A stretch of 19,253 nucleotides of DNA from Patescibacteria group bacterium (GTDB lineage: Bacteria > Patescibacteriota > JABMPQ01 > JAHIRA01). The notes beneath the pieces are model-generated. The model did no database searches. It was given only the letters and a program-made list of their open reading frames with translations, and was not told the origin of the DNA. Within the stretch, counting starts at the first letter, position 1; each line of letters opens with the position of its first letter. Below, piece after piece: positions 1 to 7,034 of the stretch. Where the stretch lies: contig JAHIRA010000137.1 of the NCBI GenBank assembly GCA_018818905.1, positions 1 to 19,253 on the forward strand, given 5' to 3'. The position numbers and the translations under genes are program-made.

Positions 1-8
1 AGGGGGTG

Positions 9-413
9 CTATTTTTGCTCAAAGTCACTAATGCCTATAATGAAGGATCTTGTGTAATCCTTGTCATCGACCACGATACTAGTAAGGTGCCTTCTTCCAA
101 AAGGGTTGTCTGTAGCGCAAGAAATCACTAATTTCCCCTTTATCAGTCTCTCTGGGATCTTGAATTTGATTACTGGGAAAGGAGTATGAGTATCATTCTC
201 AACTTCAATGAGCCTGAGATGGCACGAACCCTCTTTGTCACTGTGTGCAACAAGTGCATTGCAGATTAGCGTGAACATGTAACACACTTCTGGGTAGAAG
301 AGCCCACCATCTTTCCCGATGACGGTGATGATTCTATCCTTGATCTCGACGGTTCCTGTCTCGAGAAATTTCGCGCTAGCCGCAATTTGTTGTTTATGTG
401 TCAAATCAGTCAT
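9..413 (-). CDS. Hypothetical protein, orphan minus-strand gene (134 aa)
   Basis: I do not recognise this protein. The frame is open from 497, but I choose the ATG at 413 because a perfect AAGGAGG lies 9 nt upstream (423-429) and promoter-like boxes lie between 448 and 497, inside the longer reading. The stop is TAG at 9-11. The protein starts MTDLTHKQQ and looks like a mixed, largely beta-strand soluble protein: no signal peptide, no clear membrane segment, and alternating hydrophobic stretches such as VEIKDRIITVIGKDGG and LIKGKLVISCATDNPFG. It is divergent from fusA and stands alone on its strand here; what follows its stop lies outside the window. Its strong SD contrasts with the weak or absent SD of most plus-strand genes. 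No function is proposed. The reading frame is very likely real because start signal, promoter and length agree. Confidence 0.72.
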   Translation of the reverse strand: MTDLTHKQQIAASAKFLETGTVEIKDRIITVIGKDGGLFYPEVCYMFTLICNALVAHSDKEGSCHLRLIEVENDTHTPFPVIKFKIPERLIKGKLVISCATDNPFGRRHLTSIVVDDKDYTRSFIIGISDFEQK

Positions 414-422
414 TGCAGTTAT

Positions 423-429
423 CCTCCTT
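423..429 (-). promoter_or_regulatory. Ribosome binding site that decides the start of the 9-413 gene
   Basis: AAGGAGG on the minus strand, followed by 9 nt and ATG at 413. It favours this start over the ATG at 497, which has no SD and overlaps the candidate promoter. Confidence 0.75.
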
Positions 430-447
430 GCAAAAAGTGTTTCCTCT

Positions 448-476
448 TTATTACCACGAAAGTCTATTCTTGTAAA
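448..476 (-). promoter_or_regulatory. Candidate promoter of the 9-413 gene
   Basis: Minus-strand TTTACA (471-476, 5/6 to the -35 consensus), 17 nt, then TAATAA (448-453, a poor -10). An overlapping alternative is TTGAAA (492-497), 17 nt, TACAAG (469-474, 4/6). Either would give a short leader carrying the AAGGAGG site. Which one is used cannot be told from sequence. Confidence 0.4.
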
Positions 477-536
477 GCCATATAGTATTTGTTTCAACTG
501 GGTTACTGTTAGAGAGATACGACCGGCTTAAAACTC

Positions 537-567
537 TTGTCATCCACACACAATTCTGTTTTAATAT
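537..567 (+). promoter_or_regulatory. Weak candidate promoter for fusA
   Basis: TTGTCA (537-542, 5/6) is followed after 19 nt by TAATAT (562-567) in an AT-rich stretch; TATAAG (565-570) is an overlapping -10 choice. The spacing is long, so this is tentative. The 414-638 region between the divergent genes holds no further gene that I can support. Confidence 0.25.
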
Positions 568-638
568 AAGAGTTATTAAACTTATCTAAAACTTCAAGGA
601 AAGCTTTTTGCTTTTCTAGCTTAATGATTTAAAAAATT

Positions 639-2732
639 ATGCCCAGAGAGTACTCATTAGAAAAAACACGAAATATTGGAATCATTGCCCATATTGATGC
701 CGGTAAAACTACTGTTACCGAGCGCATTCTTTTTTATACTGGAATTTCTCACAAAATTGGTGAAGTTCACGAAGGTGAAGCCGTCATGGACTGGATGGAA
801 CAAGAAAGAGAGCGCGGTATCACCATAACTTCTGCTGCCACCACTTGCTTCTGGCAAGACAATCGCATTAACATTATCGATACTCCTGGTCACGTTGACT
901 TTACCGTTGAGGTTGAAAGATCTTTGCGCGTCCTTGATGGCGGTGTCGTTGTCTTTGATGGTGTGGCTGGCGTTGAGCCGCAGTCAGAGACCGTTTGGCA
1001 TCAAGCTGACAAATACAAAGTTCCTCGTATTTGCTTTATCAACAAAATGGATCGTACCGGGGCTGATTTCTATGCCGCTGTCGATTCTATCTATGATCGT
1101 CTTACCAAAAAAGCCGTTCCCGTGCAGCTTCCAGTCGGTGCCGAAGATAATTTTGAAGGCATTATTGATCTTTTCTCAGAAAAGATGATGGCTTTTGAAG
1201 GTGAAATGGGAGAAACAATTGTTGAAAAAGAAGTTCCGGAAGATATGAAAGAGAAAGTCAAAGAATTCAGAGGCAAAATGATTGAGCAAATTGTCGAAAA
1301 CGATGAAGAACTCATGGAGAAATATCTGGGTGGAGAAGAAGTCAAAGTCGAAGATCTCAAAAGAGTTCTAAGACAAGCCGTCATAGACAATGAGCTTATT
1401 CCCATTTTTTGTGGAACTGCCTTAAAAAATAAGGGCGTACAACCCGTATTGGATGCGGTTATAGAATTTTTACCCTCTCCTCTTGATGTTCCACCAGTTG
1501 AGGGTGAAGATGCCAAAGACCCATCCAAAAAAATTATTCGCACAGCTGATGACAACGAACCCTTCACTGGTTTGGCTTTCAAAGTAGCCACCGATCCTTT
1601 TGTTGGAAAACTTGTTTTCTTCAGAGTTTATTCCGGAACCCTTGAATCCGGTTCCTATATTGTTAATGCTTCTACCGGCAAAAAAGAAAGAGTCGGTCGT
1701 ATTCTTCGCATGCATTCTGACAAAAGAGAAGAGGTCAAAGAAATGTATGCCGGAGATATTGCTGCTATTGTCGGTGTCAAAGACACCACCACAGGTGACA
1801 CTCTTTGCGACCCAGAGCATCCGGTTATCCTAGAAAAAATCACCTTTCCCGAACCAGTTATCTCTATTGCCATCGAGCCCAAAACAAAAGCTGACCAAGA
1901 AAAAATGGGCAACGCCCTCAAGGCTCTCTCCGAAGAAGATCCAACTTTTGTGGTCAAAACCGAGGAAGACACCGCCCAAACACTTATCAAAGGTATGGGT
2001 GAGCTTCATCTTGATATTATCGTTGACCGTATGAGAAGAGAATTCAAAGTCGAAGCCAACGTTGGTAAGCCTCAAGTTGCCTACAAAGAAACAATCAAAA
2101 AATCGGCCGAAGCCGAAGGTAAGTATATCAAACAGTCTGGTGGTCGTGGTCAATATGGCCATGTCTGGCTCAGAATTGAACCACTCAAAGAAGAAGATAA
2201 GGACTTCGAATTTCTCAATGAAATCAAGGGCGGAGTCATCCCTCAGGAATTTATCCCAGCTGTCGAAAAAGGTATCAGACAGTCCAAAGACAACGGTGTG
2301 GTGGCCGGCTACCCCATGATTGATTTCAAAATTACGCTCTTTGATGGGTCTTTTCACGAAGTTGACTCCTCAGAGGCATCTTTCAAAATTGCTGGTTCTA
2401 TGGGACTCAAAGAAGCGGCCAGAAAAGCCGATCCCATTCTTCTTGAGCCCATCATGAAAGTAGAAGTCATTACTCCGGAGAAATACATGGGTGACGTCAT
2501 TGGTGATCTCAATTCCAAAAGAGCTCAAATAGAAGAAATGACAGATCGTGGACAAATGAAAGTGGTCAAAGCCTTGGTCCCTCTAGGTTCAATGTTTGGC
2601 TATGCCACAGCTCTTCGCTCTATGTCTCAGGGCCGGGCTAACTACACTATGGAATTTGCCAAGTATCAAGAAGTACCTCCAAATGTCGCCAAAGAAATAG
2701 TTGAAGGCAAAGAAAAAGCAGGGGGCAAATAA
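639..2732 (+). CDS. fusA: Elongation factor G (EF-G)
   Basis: Translational GTPase that drives tRNA-mRNA translocation on the ribosome and, with ribosome recycling factor, ribosome splitting. The 697-residue length is normal for the family. Visible motifs: P-loop AHIDAGKT at residues 17-24, switch [12 protein letters not shown]3 DTPGHVDF, G4 NKMD, G5 region CGTAL, the domain IV segment [11 protein letters not shown], and the C-terminal [16 protein letters not shown]. The ATG at 639 is the natural family start ([15 protein letters not shown]); no SD is visible in front of it. Unlike the usual str operon it is not preceded by rpsL and rpsG: the upstream neighbour is divergent. It is separated from tuf by a minus-strand gene and a small plus-strand gene. 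A two-way terminator follows the stop, so it is probably transcribed alone. Confidence 0.98.
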   Translation: MPREYSLEKTRNIGIIAHIDAGKTTVTERILFYTGISHKIGEVHEGEAVMDWMEQERERGITITSAATTCFWQDNRINIIDTPGHVDFTVEVERSLRVLDGGVVVFDGVAGVEPQSETVWHQADKYKVPRICFINKMDRTGADFYAAVDSIYDRLTKKAVPVQLPVGAEDNFEGIIDLFSEKMMAFEGEMGETIVEKEVPEDMKEKVKEFRGKMIEQIVENDEELMEKYLGGEEVKVEDLKRVLRQAVIDNELIPIFCGTALKNKGVQPVLDAVIEFLPSPLDVPPVEGEDAKDPSKKIIRTADDNEPFTGLAFKVATDPFVGKLVFFRVYSGTLESGSYIVNASTGKKERVGRILRMHSDKREEVKEMYAGDIAAIVGVKDTTTGDTLCDPEHPVILEKITFPEPVISIAIEPKTKADQEKMGNALKALSEEDPTFVVKTEEDTAQTLIKGMGELHLDIIVDRMRREFKVEANVGKPQVAYKETIKKSAEAEGKYIKQSGGRGQYGHVWLRIEPLKEEDKDFEFLNEIKGGVIPQEFIPAVEKGIRQSKDNGVVAGYPMIDFKITLFDGSFHEVDSSEASFKIAGSMGLKEAARKADPILLEPIMKVEVITPEKYMGDVIGDLNSKRAQIEEMTDRGQMKVVKALVPLGSMFGYATALRSMSQGRANYTMEFAKYQEVPPNVAKEIVEGKEKAGGK

Positions 2733-2756
2733 AACACTATTCGCTTTGTTTCAAAT

Positions 2757-2801
2757 AAAAAAAAGGGCCACCTGGTCTCCGCGGGGAGAGAGGTGGCTTT
2801 T
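2757..2801. terminator. Bidirectional intrinsic terminator between convergent genes
   Basis: Stem GCCACCT (2767-2773) with AGGTGGC (2791-2797), a small GG/G internal loop, then TCTCC (2776-2780) with GGAGA (2785-2789) closed by a GCGG loop. On the plus strand TTTT follows (2798-2801). On the minus strand the hairpin is followed by a run of eight T (2757-2764 as A). It can stop both fusA and the convergent gene at 2806-3213. Confidence 0.85.
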
Positions 2802-2805
2802 GGAA

Positions 2806-3213
2806 TCACTCGATTTCAATTTCAACTTCAGTTTCTCCGTATTTCAGATTGTACTGTGTGACAGAGTAAAGCATCCAGGCATCCCAGATTGCTTTTGTTC
2901 TGTAGTAGTCCACCAGAGAGACAGTGGGGTGACCAAGGCCAATCGCGCTGAAAAAACCTGCTAGGCTTGATTTCTCTCTCAGAGTTATCCCACATCTCTC
3001 CACTTGTTGCATCAGGGCTCCAAGCTCGGTTTCAACTTTGCCGTCAAGAAACTTGACGACTTTCAGCAATCCGCCAGGATAGCTTCCAAGGTCCCGTACA
3101 AACGCCAACTCAATAAGTGTTGAGAGCGGGAATGATTTTTTTTCAACCCCGCCTTTATTGGTTTTTTTCAGTAAGACAATTATCACTGTGGTTCTAGGTA
3201 TCATAAGCCCCAT
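2806..3213 (-). CDS. Hypothetical protein, orphan minus-strand gene (135 aa)
   Basis: I do not recognise this protein. The ATG at 3213 is supported by a perfect AAGGAGG 8 nt upstream (3222-3228) and by a promoter with a consensus TTGACA at 3270-3275. The stop is TGA at 2806-2808. The N-terminus is hydrophobic and basic (MGLMIPRTTVIIVLLKK) but too short and charged for a clear signal peptide. The middle contains helix-prone segments (LSTLIELAFVRDLG, LGALMQQVERCGITLREK), then an aromatic stretch (YYRTKAIWDAWMLYSVTQYN), and the end is acidic (GETEVEIEIE). It sits between fusA and the antitoxin-like gene on the opposite strand and shares a terminator with fusA. With the 9-413 gene it shares strand, size, strong SD and no evident homology to neighbours. 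I see no sequence similarity between the two proteins by eye. Confidence 0.75.
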   Translation of the reverse strand: MGLMIPRTTVIIVLLKKTNKGGVEKKSFPLSTLIELAFVRDLGSYPGGLLKVVKFLDGKVETELGALMQQVERCGITLREKSSLAGFFSAIGLGHPTVSLVDYYRTKAIWDAWMLYSVTQYNLKYGETEVEIEIE

Positions 3214-3221
3214 TTTCTGCC

Positions 3222-3228
3222 CCTCCTT
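3222..3228 (-). promoter_or_regulatory. Ribosome binding site of the 2806-3213 gene
   Basis: Perfect AAGGAGG on the minus strand with 8 nt to the ATG at 3213. An in-frame ATG three codons downstream (residue 4) is less well spaced. Confidence 0.8.
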
Positions 3229-3246
3229 TATGTTAAAAGGCTATGA

Positions 3247-3275
3247 AGAGTATCTCCTTTCTTCTAGTATGTCAA
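3247..3275 (-). promoter_or_regulatory. Sigma70-like promoter of the 2806-3213 gene
   Basis: Minus-strand TTGACA (3270-3275, 6/6), a 17-nt spacer, then TACTCT (3247-3252, 3/6). Transcription would start near 3240 and give a leader of about 27 nt containing the SD. The -35 and spacing are ideal; the -10 is weak. Confidence 0.55.
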
Positions 3276-3349
3276 GAGCCTACCAAAAATTTATTACTAT
3301 TTTTAAGTTACTGCCGGGCAAACAAAAAGTCAATTTCCATTATTGTGTA

Positions 3350-3394
3350 TTCACTTTGCTAACTCCAGGCCCAGCCCAGAGTCAGCAAAGGGAA
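3350..3394. repeat. Imperfect inverted repeat / hairpin
   Basis: Left arm TTCACTTTGCTAACTC (3350-3365) and right arm GAGTCAGCAAAGGGAA (3379-3394) pair at 14 of 16 positions around a 13-nt loop. No T-run follows on either strand, so it does not look like an intrinsic terminator. It could be a protein-binding palindrome or the fold of a transcript. Confidence 0.6.
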
Positions 3395-3446
3395 GTGGTT
3401 ATTGGGATTTGTGACTTGGTGATTCCTCCGCCCACTGTGTATTAAA

Positions 3447-3475
3447 TTAAGTTGAACACCACACTCCATTATGAT
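3447..3475 (+). promoter_or_regulatory. Tentative promoter for the antitoxin-like gene
   Basis: TATGAT (3470-3475, 5/6 to the -10 consensus), with only a poor -35 (TTAAGT, 3447-3452) 17 nt upstream. A TTGAAC at 3452 lies too close, at 12 nt. Low confidence. Confidence 0.25.
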
Positions 3476-3532
3476 AACCTAGACGCAAGCGGAGGAGGTC
3501 TCAGAAGTTTAGAAAGATAACCAAGAAAAGAA

Positions 3533-3847
3533 ATGAACAAAGACTCTCTCTATGACATCACAAGGCTAGTCAACAAGACCGGTGACAGATGTATTGTGTG
3601 CGAAGAAGGGCAGCCCTCCCTGGTCATCATGAGCTTTGAAGATTACGAGCACATGATTGACAATAGTTTCCTAGGAGAAAAAGATTTTGAAGAGCCGGTA
3701 GATTTTTCAGAAGATTTTTCTAGAGAAGAAGCCCCACCAAATTCAGAAGAGGCTTTCCTGGGTCAGGATTCGGAATCACTAGATTTCACTTCAGAAGAGA
3801 AAACAAAATCAGAAGAACCGCTCTATTATTTTGGTGAAGAAAAATAA
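3533..3847 (+). CDS. Phd/YefM antitoxin-like small protein with acidic tail (104 aa)
   Basis: Residues about 7-40 (YDITRLVNKTGDRCIVCEE then GQPSLVIMSFEDYEHMI) follow the pattern of Phd/YefM-type antitoxin DNA-binding domains: an N-terminal helix, a strand reading roughly 'hxIxxxGxPxxVhhSxxxYE', then a helix. The remaining 60 or so residues are strongly acidic and Ser/Glu-rich (EEPVDFSEDFSREEAPP, SEEKTKSEEPLYYFGEE) and probably disordered. The ATG at 3533 is the only good start: an in-frame TAA lies at 3518. No clear SD is present. No toxin gene is adjacent; the next gene is tuf, 237 nt downstream, past a weak terminator. It may be an orphan transcription regulator or a domestic protein that reuses the fold rather than half of a toxin pair. 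The frame is secure; the family call is moderate and by pattern only. Confidence 0.7.
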   Translation: MNKDSLYDITRLVNKTGDRCIVCEEGQPSLVIMSFEDYEHMIDNSFLGEKDFEEPVDFSEDFSREEAPPNSEEAFLGQDSESLDFTSEEKTKSEEPLYYFGEEK

Positions 3848-3925
3848 CCAGCTATCCACAGCTACTGACAATGGGCATATCGACTCCATCTGAAGCCTTG
3901 TGGTACAAAACTTTTTGCCTTTCCT

Positions 3926-3956
3926 AAGCGATGTTTCAGAATAGTCGCTTTTATTT
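3926..3956 (+). terminator. Weak intrinsic terminator after the antitoxin-like gene
   Basis: AAGCGA (3926-3931) pairs with TCGCTT (3945-3950) around a 13-nt loop, followed by TTATTT. The stem is short, so termination may be partial. It separates the small gene from the tuf promoter. Confidence 0.45.
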
Positions 3957-3977
3957 GTCAGAAAGTTATAAAATAGC

Positions 3978-4005
3978 TTGATCTTTTTTTAAAAGCTGGT
4001 AAAAT
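3978..4005 (+). promoter_or_regulatory. Extended -10 promoter of the tuf-ribosomal protein cluster
   Basis: TTGATC (3978-3983, 4/6), a 16-nt spacer, and TAAAAT (4000-4005, 5/6) preceded by TGG, which makes an extended TGN -10. Transcription would begin near 4012 and give a leader of about 73 nt before tuf. Confidence 0.6.
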
Positions 4006-4069
4006 GACGCTTAGCACTTAGATTGCTTTTGTAATTTTTTGTGTTTGTTTTTAAGTAAATTAATCTTTC

Positions 4070-4075
4070 AAGGAG
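4070..4075 (+). promoter_or_regulatory. Ribosome binding site of tuf
   Basis: AAGGAG with 9 nt to the ATG at 4085. It is noted because it is the only strong, well-placed SD site I found among the plus-strand genes of this window. Confidence 0.75.
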
Positions 4076-4084
4076 AAAATTAAA

Positions 4085-5278
4085 ATGGCCGAAAAATTTG
4101 ACCGATCAAAACCCCATGTCAACATTGGAACTATTGGTCACGTTGACCATGGCAAGACTACCCTAACCGCTGCCATCCTCAAAGGAATTAACGAAAGAGG
4201 AATTGGTAAATCAGAAATCAAAGACGTTGGGGAAATTGACAAAGCCCCCGAAGAAAAAGAACGTGGCATCACTATTGCTACTTCTCACTGTGAATACGAA
4301 TCTCCCAATAGACACTATGCTCACGTTGACTGTCCTGGTCATGCTGACTACATCAAAAACATGATCACTGGTGCAGCTCAAATGGATGGTGCTATTTTGG
4401 TTGTGTCTGCCGCTGATGGTCCTATGCCACAAACCAGAGAACACATTCTTCTGGCCAAACAAGTTGGTGTTCCTTCCATTGTTGTCTTTCTAAATAAAGT
4501 TGATCAGGTAGATGATCCAGATCTTATAGAACTAGTTGAAGAAGAAGTCAGAGACCTTCTTAAGAAATATGAATTTCCAGGAGACGAAGTTCCCATCATT
4601 CGTGGATCAGCCCTCAAAGCTCTAGAAGATTCCAAAGGTGATGACGGAAAATGTATCGAAGAACTTCTAACTGCTCTTGACGAATATATCCCACAACCAA
4701 AGCGCGACGAAGACAAACCTTTCCTAATGCCTATAGAAGACATCTTCTCCATTGAAGGTCGTGGTACAGTAGTTACCGGTAGAATTGAGAGAGGTATTGT
4801 CAAGCTTAACGACGAAGTCGAAATTGTTGGTATCAAAGACACTCAGAAAACAGTCGTTACCGGAATCGAAATGTTCAACAAACAGCTCGATGAAGGAAAA
4901 GCTGGTGATAACGCTGGTATCCTGATTAGAGGTACCAAGAAAGAAGATGTTGAAAGAGGACAAGTTCTAGCCAAGCCTGGTAGTATTACTCCTCATTCCG
5001 AATTTGAAGCTGAACTCTACGCTCTGACAAAGGAAGAAGGTGGACGTCACACAGCTTTTGCCAATGGTTACAAGCCCCAATTCTATATCAGAACCACCGA
5101 TGTTACCGGTGAAGTCACTCTTCCAGAAGGAACCGAAATGGTCATGCCTGGTGACACCGCTAACGGCCTCATCATCAAACTCGGAGCCCCTGTGGCTATG
5201 GAAGATGGAATGCGTTTCGCTATTCGCGAAGGTGGACGCACAGTTGGTGCCGGTGTTGTAACCAAGATCATCAAATAA
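4085..5278 (+). CDS. tuf: Elongation factor Tu (EF-Tu)
   Basis: GTPase that carries aminoacyl-tRNA to the ribosomal A site. The 397-residue length is typical. Motifs seen: P-loop GHVDHGKT at residues 18-25, switch [13 protein letters not shown]3 DCPGH at 82-86 with the catalytic His86, G4 NKVD, and G5 SALKALE. Domain II carries [20 protein letters not shown], and the domain III end reads [15 protein letters not shown]. It opens a long co-directional cluster: rpsJ begins 25 nt after its stop, so tuf and the S10 operon are probably one transcript. This is the common str-to-S10 junction, but fusA is displaced upstream rather than immediately adjacent. It is preceded by an extended -10 promoter and a clear AAGGAG site. 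Confidence 0.98.
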   Translation: MAEKFDRSKPHVNIGTIGHVDHGKTTLTAAILKGINERGIGKSEIKDVGEIDKAPEEKERGITIATSHCEYESPNRHYAHVDCPGHADYIKNMITGAAQMDGAILVVSAADGPMPQTREHILLAKQVGVPSIVVFLNKVDQVDDPDLIELVEEEVRDLLKKYEFPGDEVPIIRGSALKALEDSKGDDGKCIEELLTALDEYIPQPKRDEDKPFLMPIEDIFSIEGRGTVVTGRIERGIVKLNDEVEIVGIKDTQKTVVTGIEMFNKQLDEGKAGDNAGILIRGTKKEDVERGQVLAKPGSITPHSEFEAELYALTKEEGGRHTAFANGYKPQFYIRTTDVTGEVTLPEGTEMVMPGDTANGLIIKLGAPVAMEDGMRFAIREGGRTVGAGVVTKIIK

Positions 5279-5303
5279 TTATCAATTCTAACGGATTAGA
5301 AAC

Positions 5304-5663
5304 GTGGCCACCAAGAAACAAGATCAACCAGACAAGACCGAGGATAAACCCAAGAGTGAATTCCAAAGAGTTCGCATCAAGATCAAAGCTTATGATCACA
5401 AGCTTATTGATCAGTCGGCAACACAGATTGTAGAAACTGTTCTTAGAACAGGAGCCGACATCTCGGGTCCCATCCCTCTACCTACAGAAAAGCATCGAGA
5501 GACGGTTCTCAAGTCTCCCTTCGTCTACAAGGATTCACGCGAACAGTACGAAACGAGAGTTCATAAAAGGTTGATTGATATTTCTAATCCAAGTACGAAG
5601 ACTATCGAATCGCTGACGAATCTAAGTCTGCCTGCTGGTGTAGATGTCGAGATCAAGATGTAG
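5304..5663 (+). CDS. rpsJ: Small ribosomal subunit protein uS10
   Basis: Ribosomal protein of the 30S head, also known as NusE in antitermination complexes. The conserved core begins at [17 protein letters not shown] and continues through [20 protein letters not shown] and [15 protein letters not shown], ending [11 protein letters not shown]. The only in-frame start is the GTG at 5304, which gives 119 aa with about 20 extra polar N-terminal residues compared with the usual 100-105 aa form. It follows tuf by 25 nt. The 99-nt gap to rplC is the widest inside the S10 cluster and holds a terminator-like hairpin. Confidence 0.96.
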   Translation: MATKKQDQPDKTEDKPKSEFQRVRIKIKAYDHKLIDQSATQIVETVLRTGADISGPIPLPTEKHRETVLKSPFVYKDSREQYETRVHKRLIDISNPSTKTIESLTNLSLPAGVDVEIKM

Positions 5664-5670
5664 ATAGTCC

Positions 5671-5700
5671 AAAGCTAGATTCTCGGGGAAGTGTAGCTTT
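5671..5700 (+). promoter_or_regulatory. Hairpin that excludes the rpsJ-rplC terminator
   Basis: AAAGCTA (5671-5677) pairs with TAGCTTT (5694-5700), 7 bp. Its left arm shares 5675-5677 with the left arm of the terminator-like hairpin at 5675-5710, and its right arm occupies that hairpin's loop, so the two folds compete. An antiterminator role is inferred. Confidence 0.4.
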
Positions 5701-5716
5701 GAGATTCTAGTTTTTG
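5675..5716 (+). terminator. Terminator or attenuator between rpsJ and rplC
   Basis: CTAGATTCTC (5675-5684) pairs with GAGATTCTAG (5701-5710) in 9 of 10 positions with one T-T mismatch, loop 16 nt, followed directly by TTTTTG. Complete termination here would cut off the rest of the ribosomal cluster, so partial or regulated termination is more likely. Confidence 0.5.
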
Positions 5717-5762
5717 TTTCCCTTCTAGACCCAATCTAATTTATTCCGTCCATACAAGAATC

Positions 5763-6386
5763 ATGAAATCACTTCTAGGTAAAAAAATTGGCATGTCACG
5801 TGTCTTCTCAGAAGATGGTCAGGTTACCACTGTAACTCTAGTTGAACTTGGCCCATGTGTGGTTTTGGCTCAAAAAAGCCAAGAAAAAGATGGTTATCAA
5901 GCCATTAGGCTTGGTTATGACAAGAGGGGCAAAGAAGGTGACGACAAGATCAAAGGCAATCAAGACAGAAGTTTTAGATTTGTCAAAGAAGTTAAAACTG
6001 ACGACGAACACAAAGCAGGCCAAGAGATTGACCTAGGACAGTTTGAGGTTGGCGAGATTGTAGACGTGATTTCAACCCCTAAAGGAAAAGGTTTTAGTGG
6101 TGTCGTCAAGAGACATGGTTTTCATGGTGCTCCAAAAACTCACGGTCACAAGCATGATCATAGAGGTTCTGGTTCTATTGGATGCGCCTTTCCGCAGCAT
6201 GTCATGAAAGGCAAAAAGATGGCCGGTCATCAAGGCCATACCAGAGTCACAGTCAAGAATCTAGAAATTGTCAGAATAGATCCCAAGAAAAACCTCATGG
6301 CTCTGTCAGGGTCACTTCCAGGATGCAGAAATGCTTATTTACAAGTTGTTTCCAGACAAGAAAAAAAGGAGGCTAAGAAAGACTAA
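5763..6386 (+). CDS. rplC: Large ribosomal subunit protein uL3
   Basis: 50S assembly-initiating protein whose loop reaches toward the peptidyl transferase centre. The start MKSLLGKKIGMSRVF is diagnostic. The extended loop is visible as GFHGAPKTHGHKHDHRGSGS, then HVMKGKKMAGHQGHTRVTVK. In E. coli the residue after KMAG is Gln150, which is methylated; here it is His, so that modification site is absent. Length is 207 aa, normal. The stop overlaps the rplD start by 1 nt (TAATG), indicating translational coupling. No SD is visible before the ATG. Confidence 0.97.
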   Translation: MKSLLGKKIGMSRVFSEDGQVTTVTLVELGPCVVLAQKSQEKDGYQAIRLGYDKRGKEGDDKIKGNQDRSFRFVKEVKTDDEHKAGQEIDLGQFEVGEIVDVISTPKGKGFSGVVKRHGFHGAPKTHGHKHDHRGSGSIGCAFPQHVMKGKKMAGHQGHTRVTVKNLEIVRIDPKKNLMALSGSLPGCRNAYLQVVSRQEKKEAKKD

Positions 6387-7021
6387 TGCTCAAAGTAGAC
6401 GTTTACAACCACAAAGGTGAGAAAATTGGTCAAGAAGAGCTTGAGGCCAAAATTTTTGATATTAAACCCAAAGAAGAATTGGTTCAGAAAGTTATCAGAG
6501 CCATTATGGCTGCCAAAAGAAATCCTATTGCTCACACCAAAACTAGATCAGAAAGACGTGGCGGTGGTACCAAACCCTGGAAACAAAAGGGGACTGGTCG
6601 GGCCAGAGCTGGTTCATCTCGTTCTCCAATTTGGAAAAAGGGTGGTGTAACTTTTGGTCCCAGAAACGATAGAAACTTTACAGTAAAGATCAACAAGAAA
6701 GAAAGAAGAAAAGCTTTGTTCATGTCTCTTAGTTCCAAGGTTTCAAACAAGAAACTGCTACTTCTAGACAAGATGGAACTAAAAGCTCCCAAGACCAAAG
6801 AAGTGACAACTCTCCTTGAGAATCTCAAGCTAGATAGCAAAGTTCTCTTCATTACTCCAGAAAAGGACAATAACGTTTACAAATCCGTTCGCAATATCAA
6901 GGGCGCCAAAACACTGACTGCTTCAACCCTTAACGTACTAGATGTGGTTAACTATGAATACTGCTTGATGCCAAAGGAAGTTCTAGGAAAGATTCAAGAA
7001 GTTTATTTGAAAAAGGACTAA
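6386..7021 (+). CDS. rplD: Large ribosomal subunit protein uL4
   Basis: 50S protein lining the exit tunnel. The tunnel loop is visible as RSERRGGGTKPWKQKGTGRA and RAGSSRSPIWKKGGVTFGP. Length of 211 aa is typical. The ATG at 6386 shares its A with the rplC stop; rplW follows after 13 nt. In E. coli L4 represses its own operon through the S10 leader. Whether that happens here is unknown, but the only attenuator-like hairpin in this cluster lies two genes upstream, between rpsJ and rplC. Confidence 0.97.
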   Translation: MLKVDVYNHKGEKIGQEELEAKIFDIKPKEELVQKVIRAIMAAKRNPIAHTKTRSERRGGGTKPWKQKGTGRARAGSSRSPIWKKGGVTFGPRNDRNFTVKINKKERRKALFMSLSSKVSNKKLLLLDKMELKAPKTKEVTTLLENLKLDSKVLFITPEKDNNVYKSVRNIKGAKTLTASTLNVLDVVNYEYCLMPKEVLGKIQEVYLKKD

Positions 7022-7034
7022 GTAAATCAAGAAG

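Larger units (their letters stand above)
3276..3532. other. Intergenic region between divergent genes
   Basis: Together with the promoter zone 3214-3275 this is a non-coding stretch of about 320 nt, long for this compact region. I find no convincing gene in it: the open plus-strand frame over 3158-3445 overlaps the minus gene and its promoter and has no family features. It holds the imperfect palindrome at 3350-3394 and a possible -10 at 3470-3475. Confidence 0.6.

Noticed and set aside
414..497. Longer form of the first minus-strand gene starting at the ATG at 497 (162 aa)
   Set aside because: It has no SD, overlaps the promoter boxes, and the ATG at 413 has a perfect AAGGAGG at ideal spacing.
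1830..2357. Long minus-strand frame of 175 codons inside fusA, and similar frames inside tuf and the ribosomal genes
   Set aside because: They lie antisense to strongly conserved genes and show no initiation signals or family features.
3158..3445. Open plus-strand frame of 95 codons
   Set aside because: It overlaps the start, SD and promoter of the well-supported minus-strand gene, lacks an SD and resembles no family.
3852..3860. DnaA-box-like CTATCCACA, and another near-match TCATCCACA at 540-548
   Set aside because: Single 8/9 matches in separate gaps, with no cluster, no AT-rich unwinding element and no dnaA or dnaN nearby; chance is the simpler explanation.
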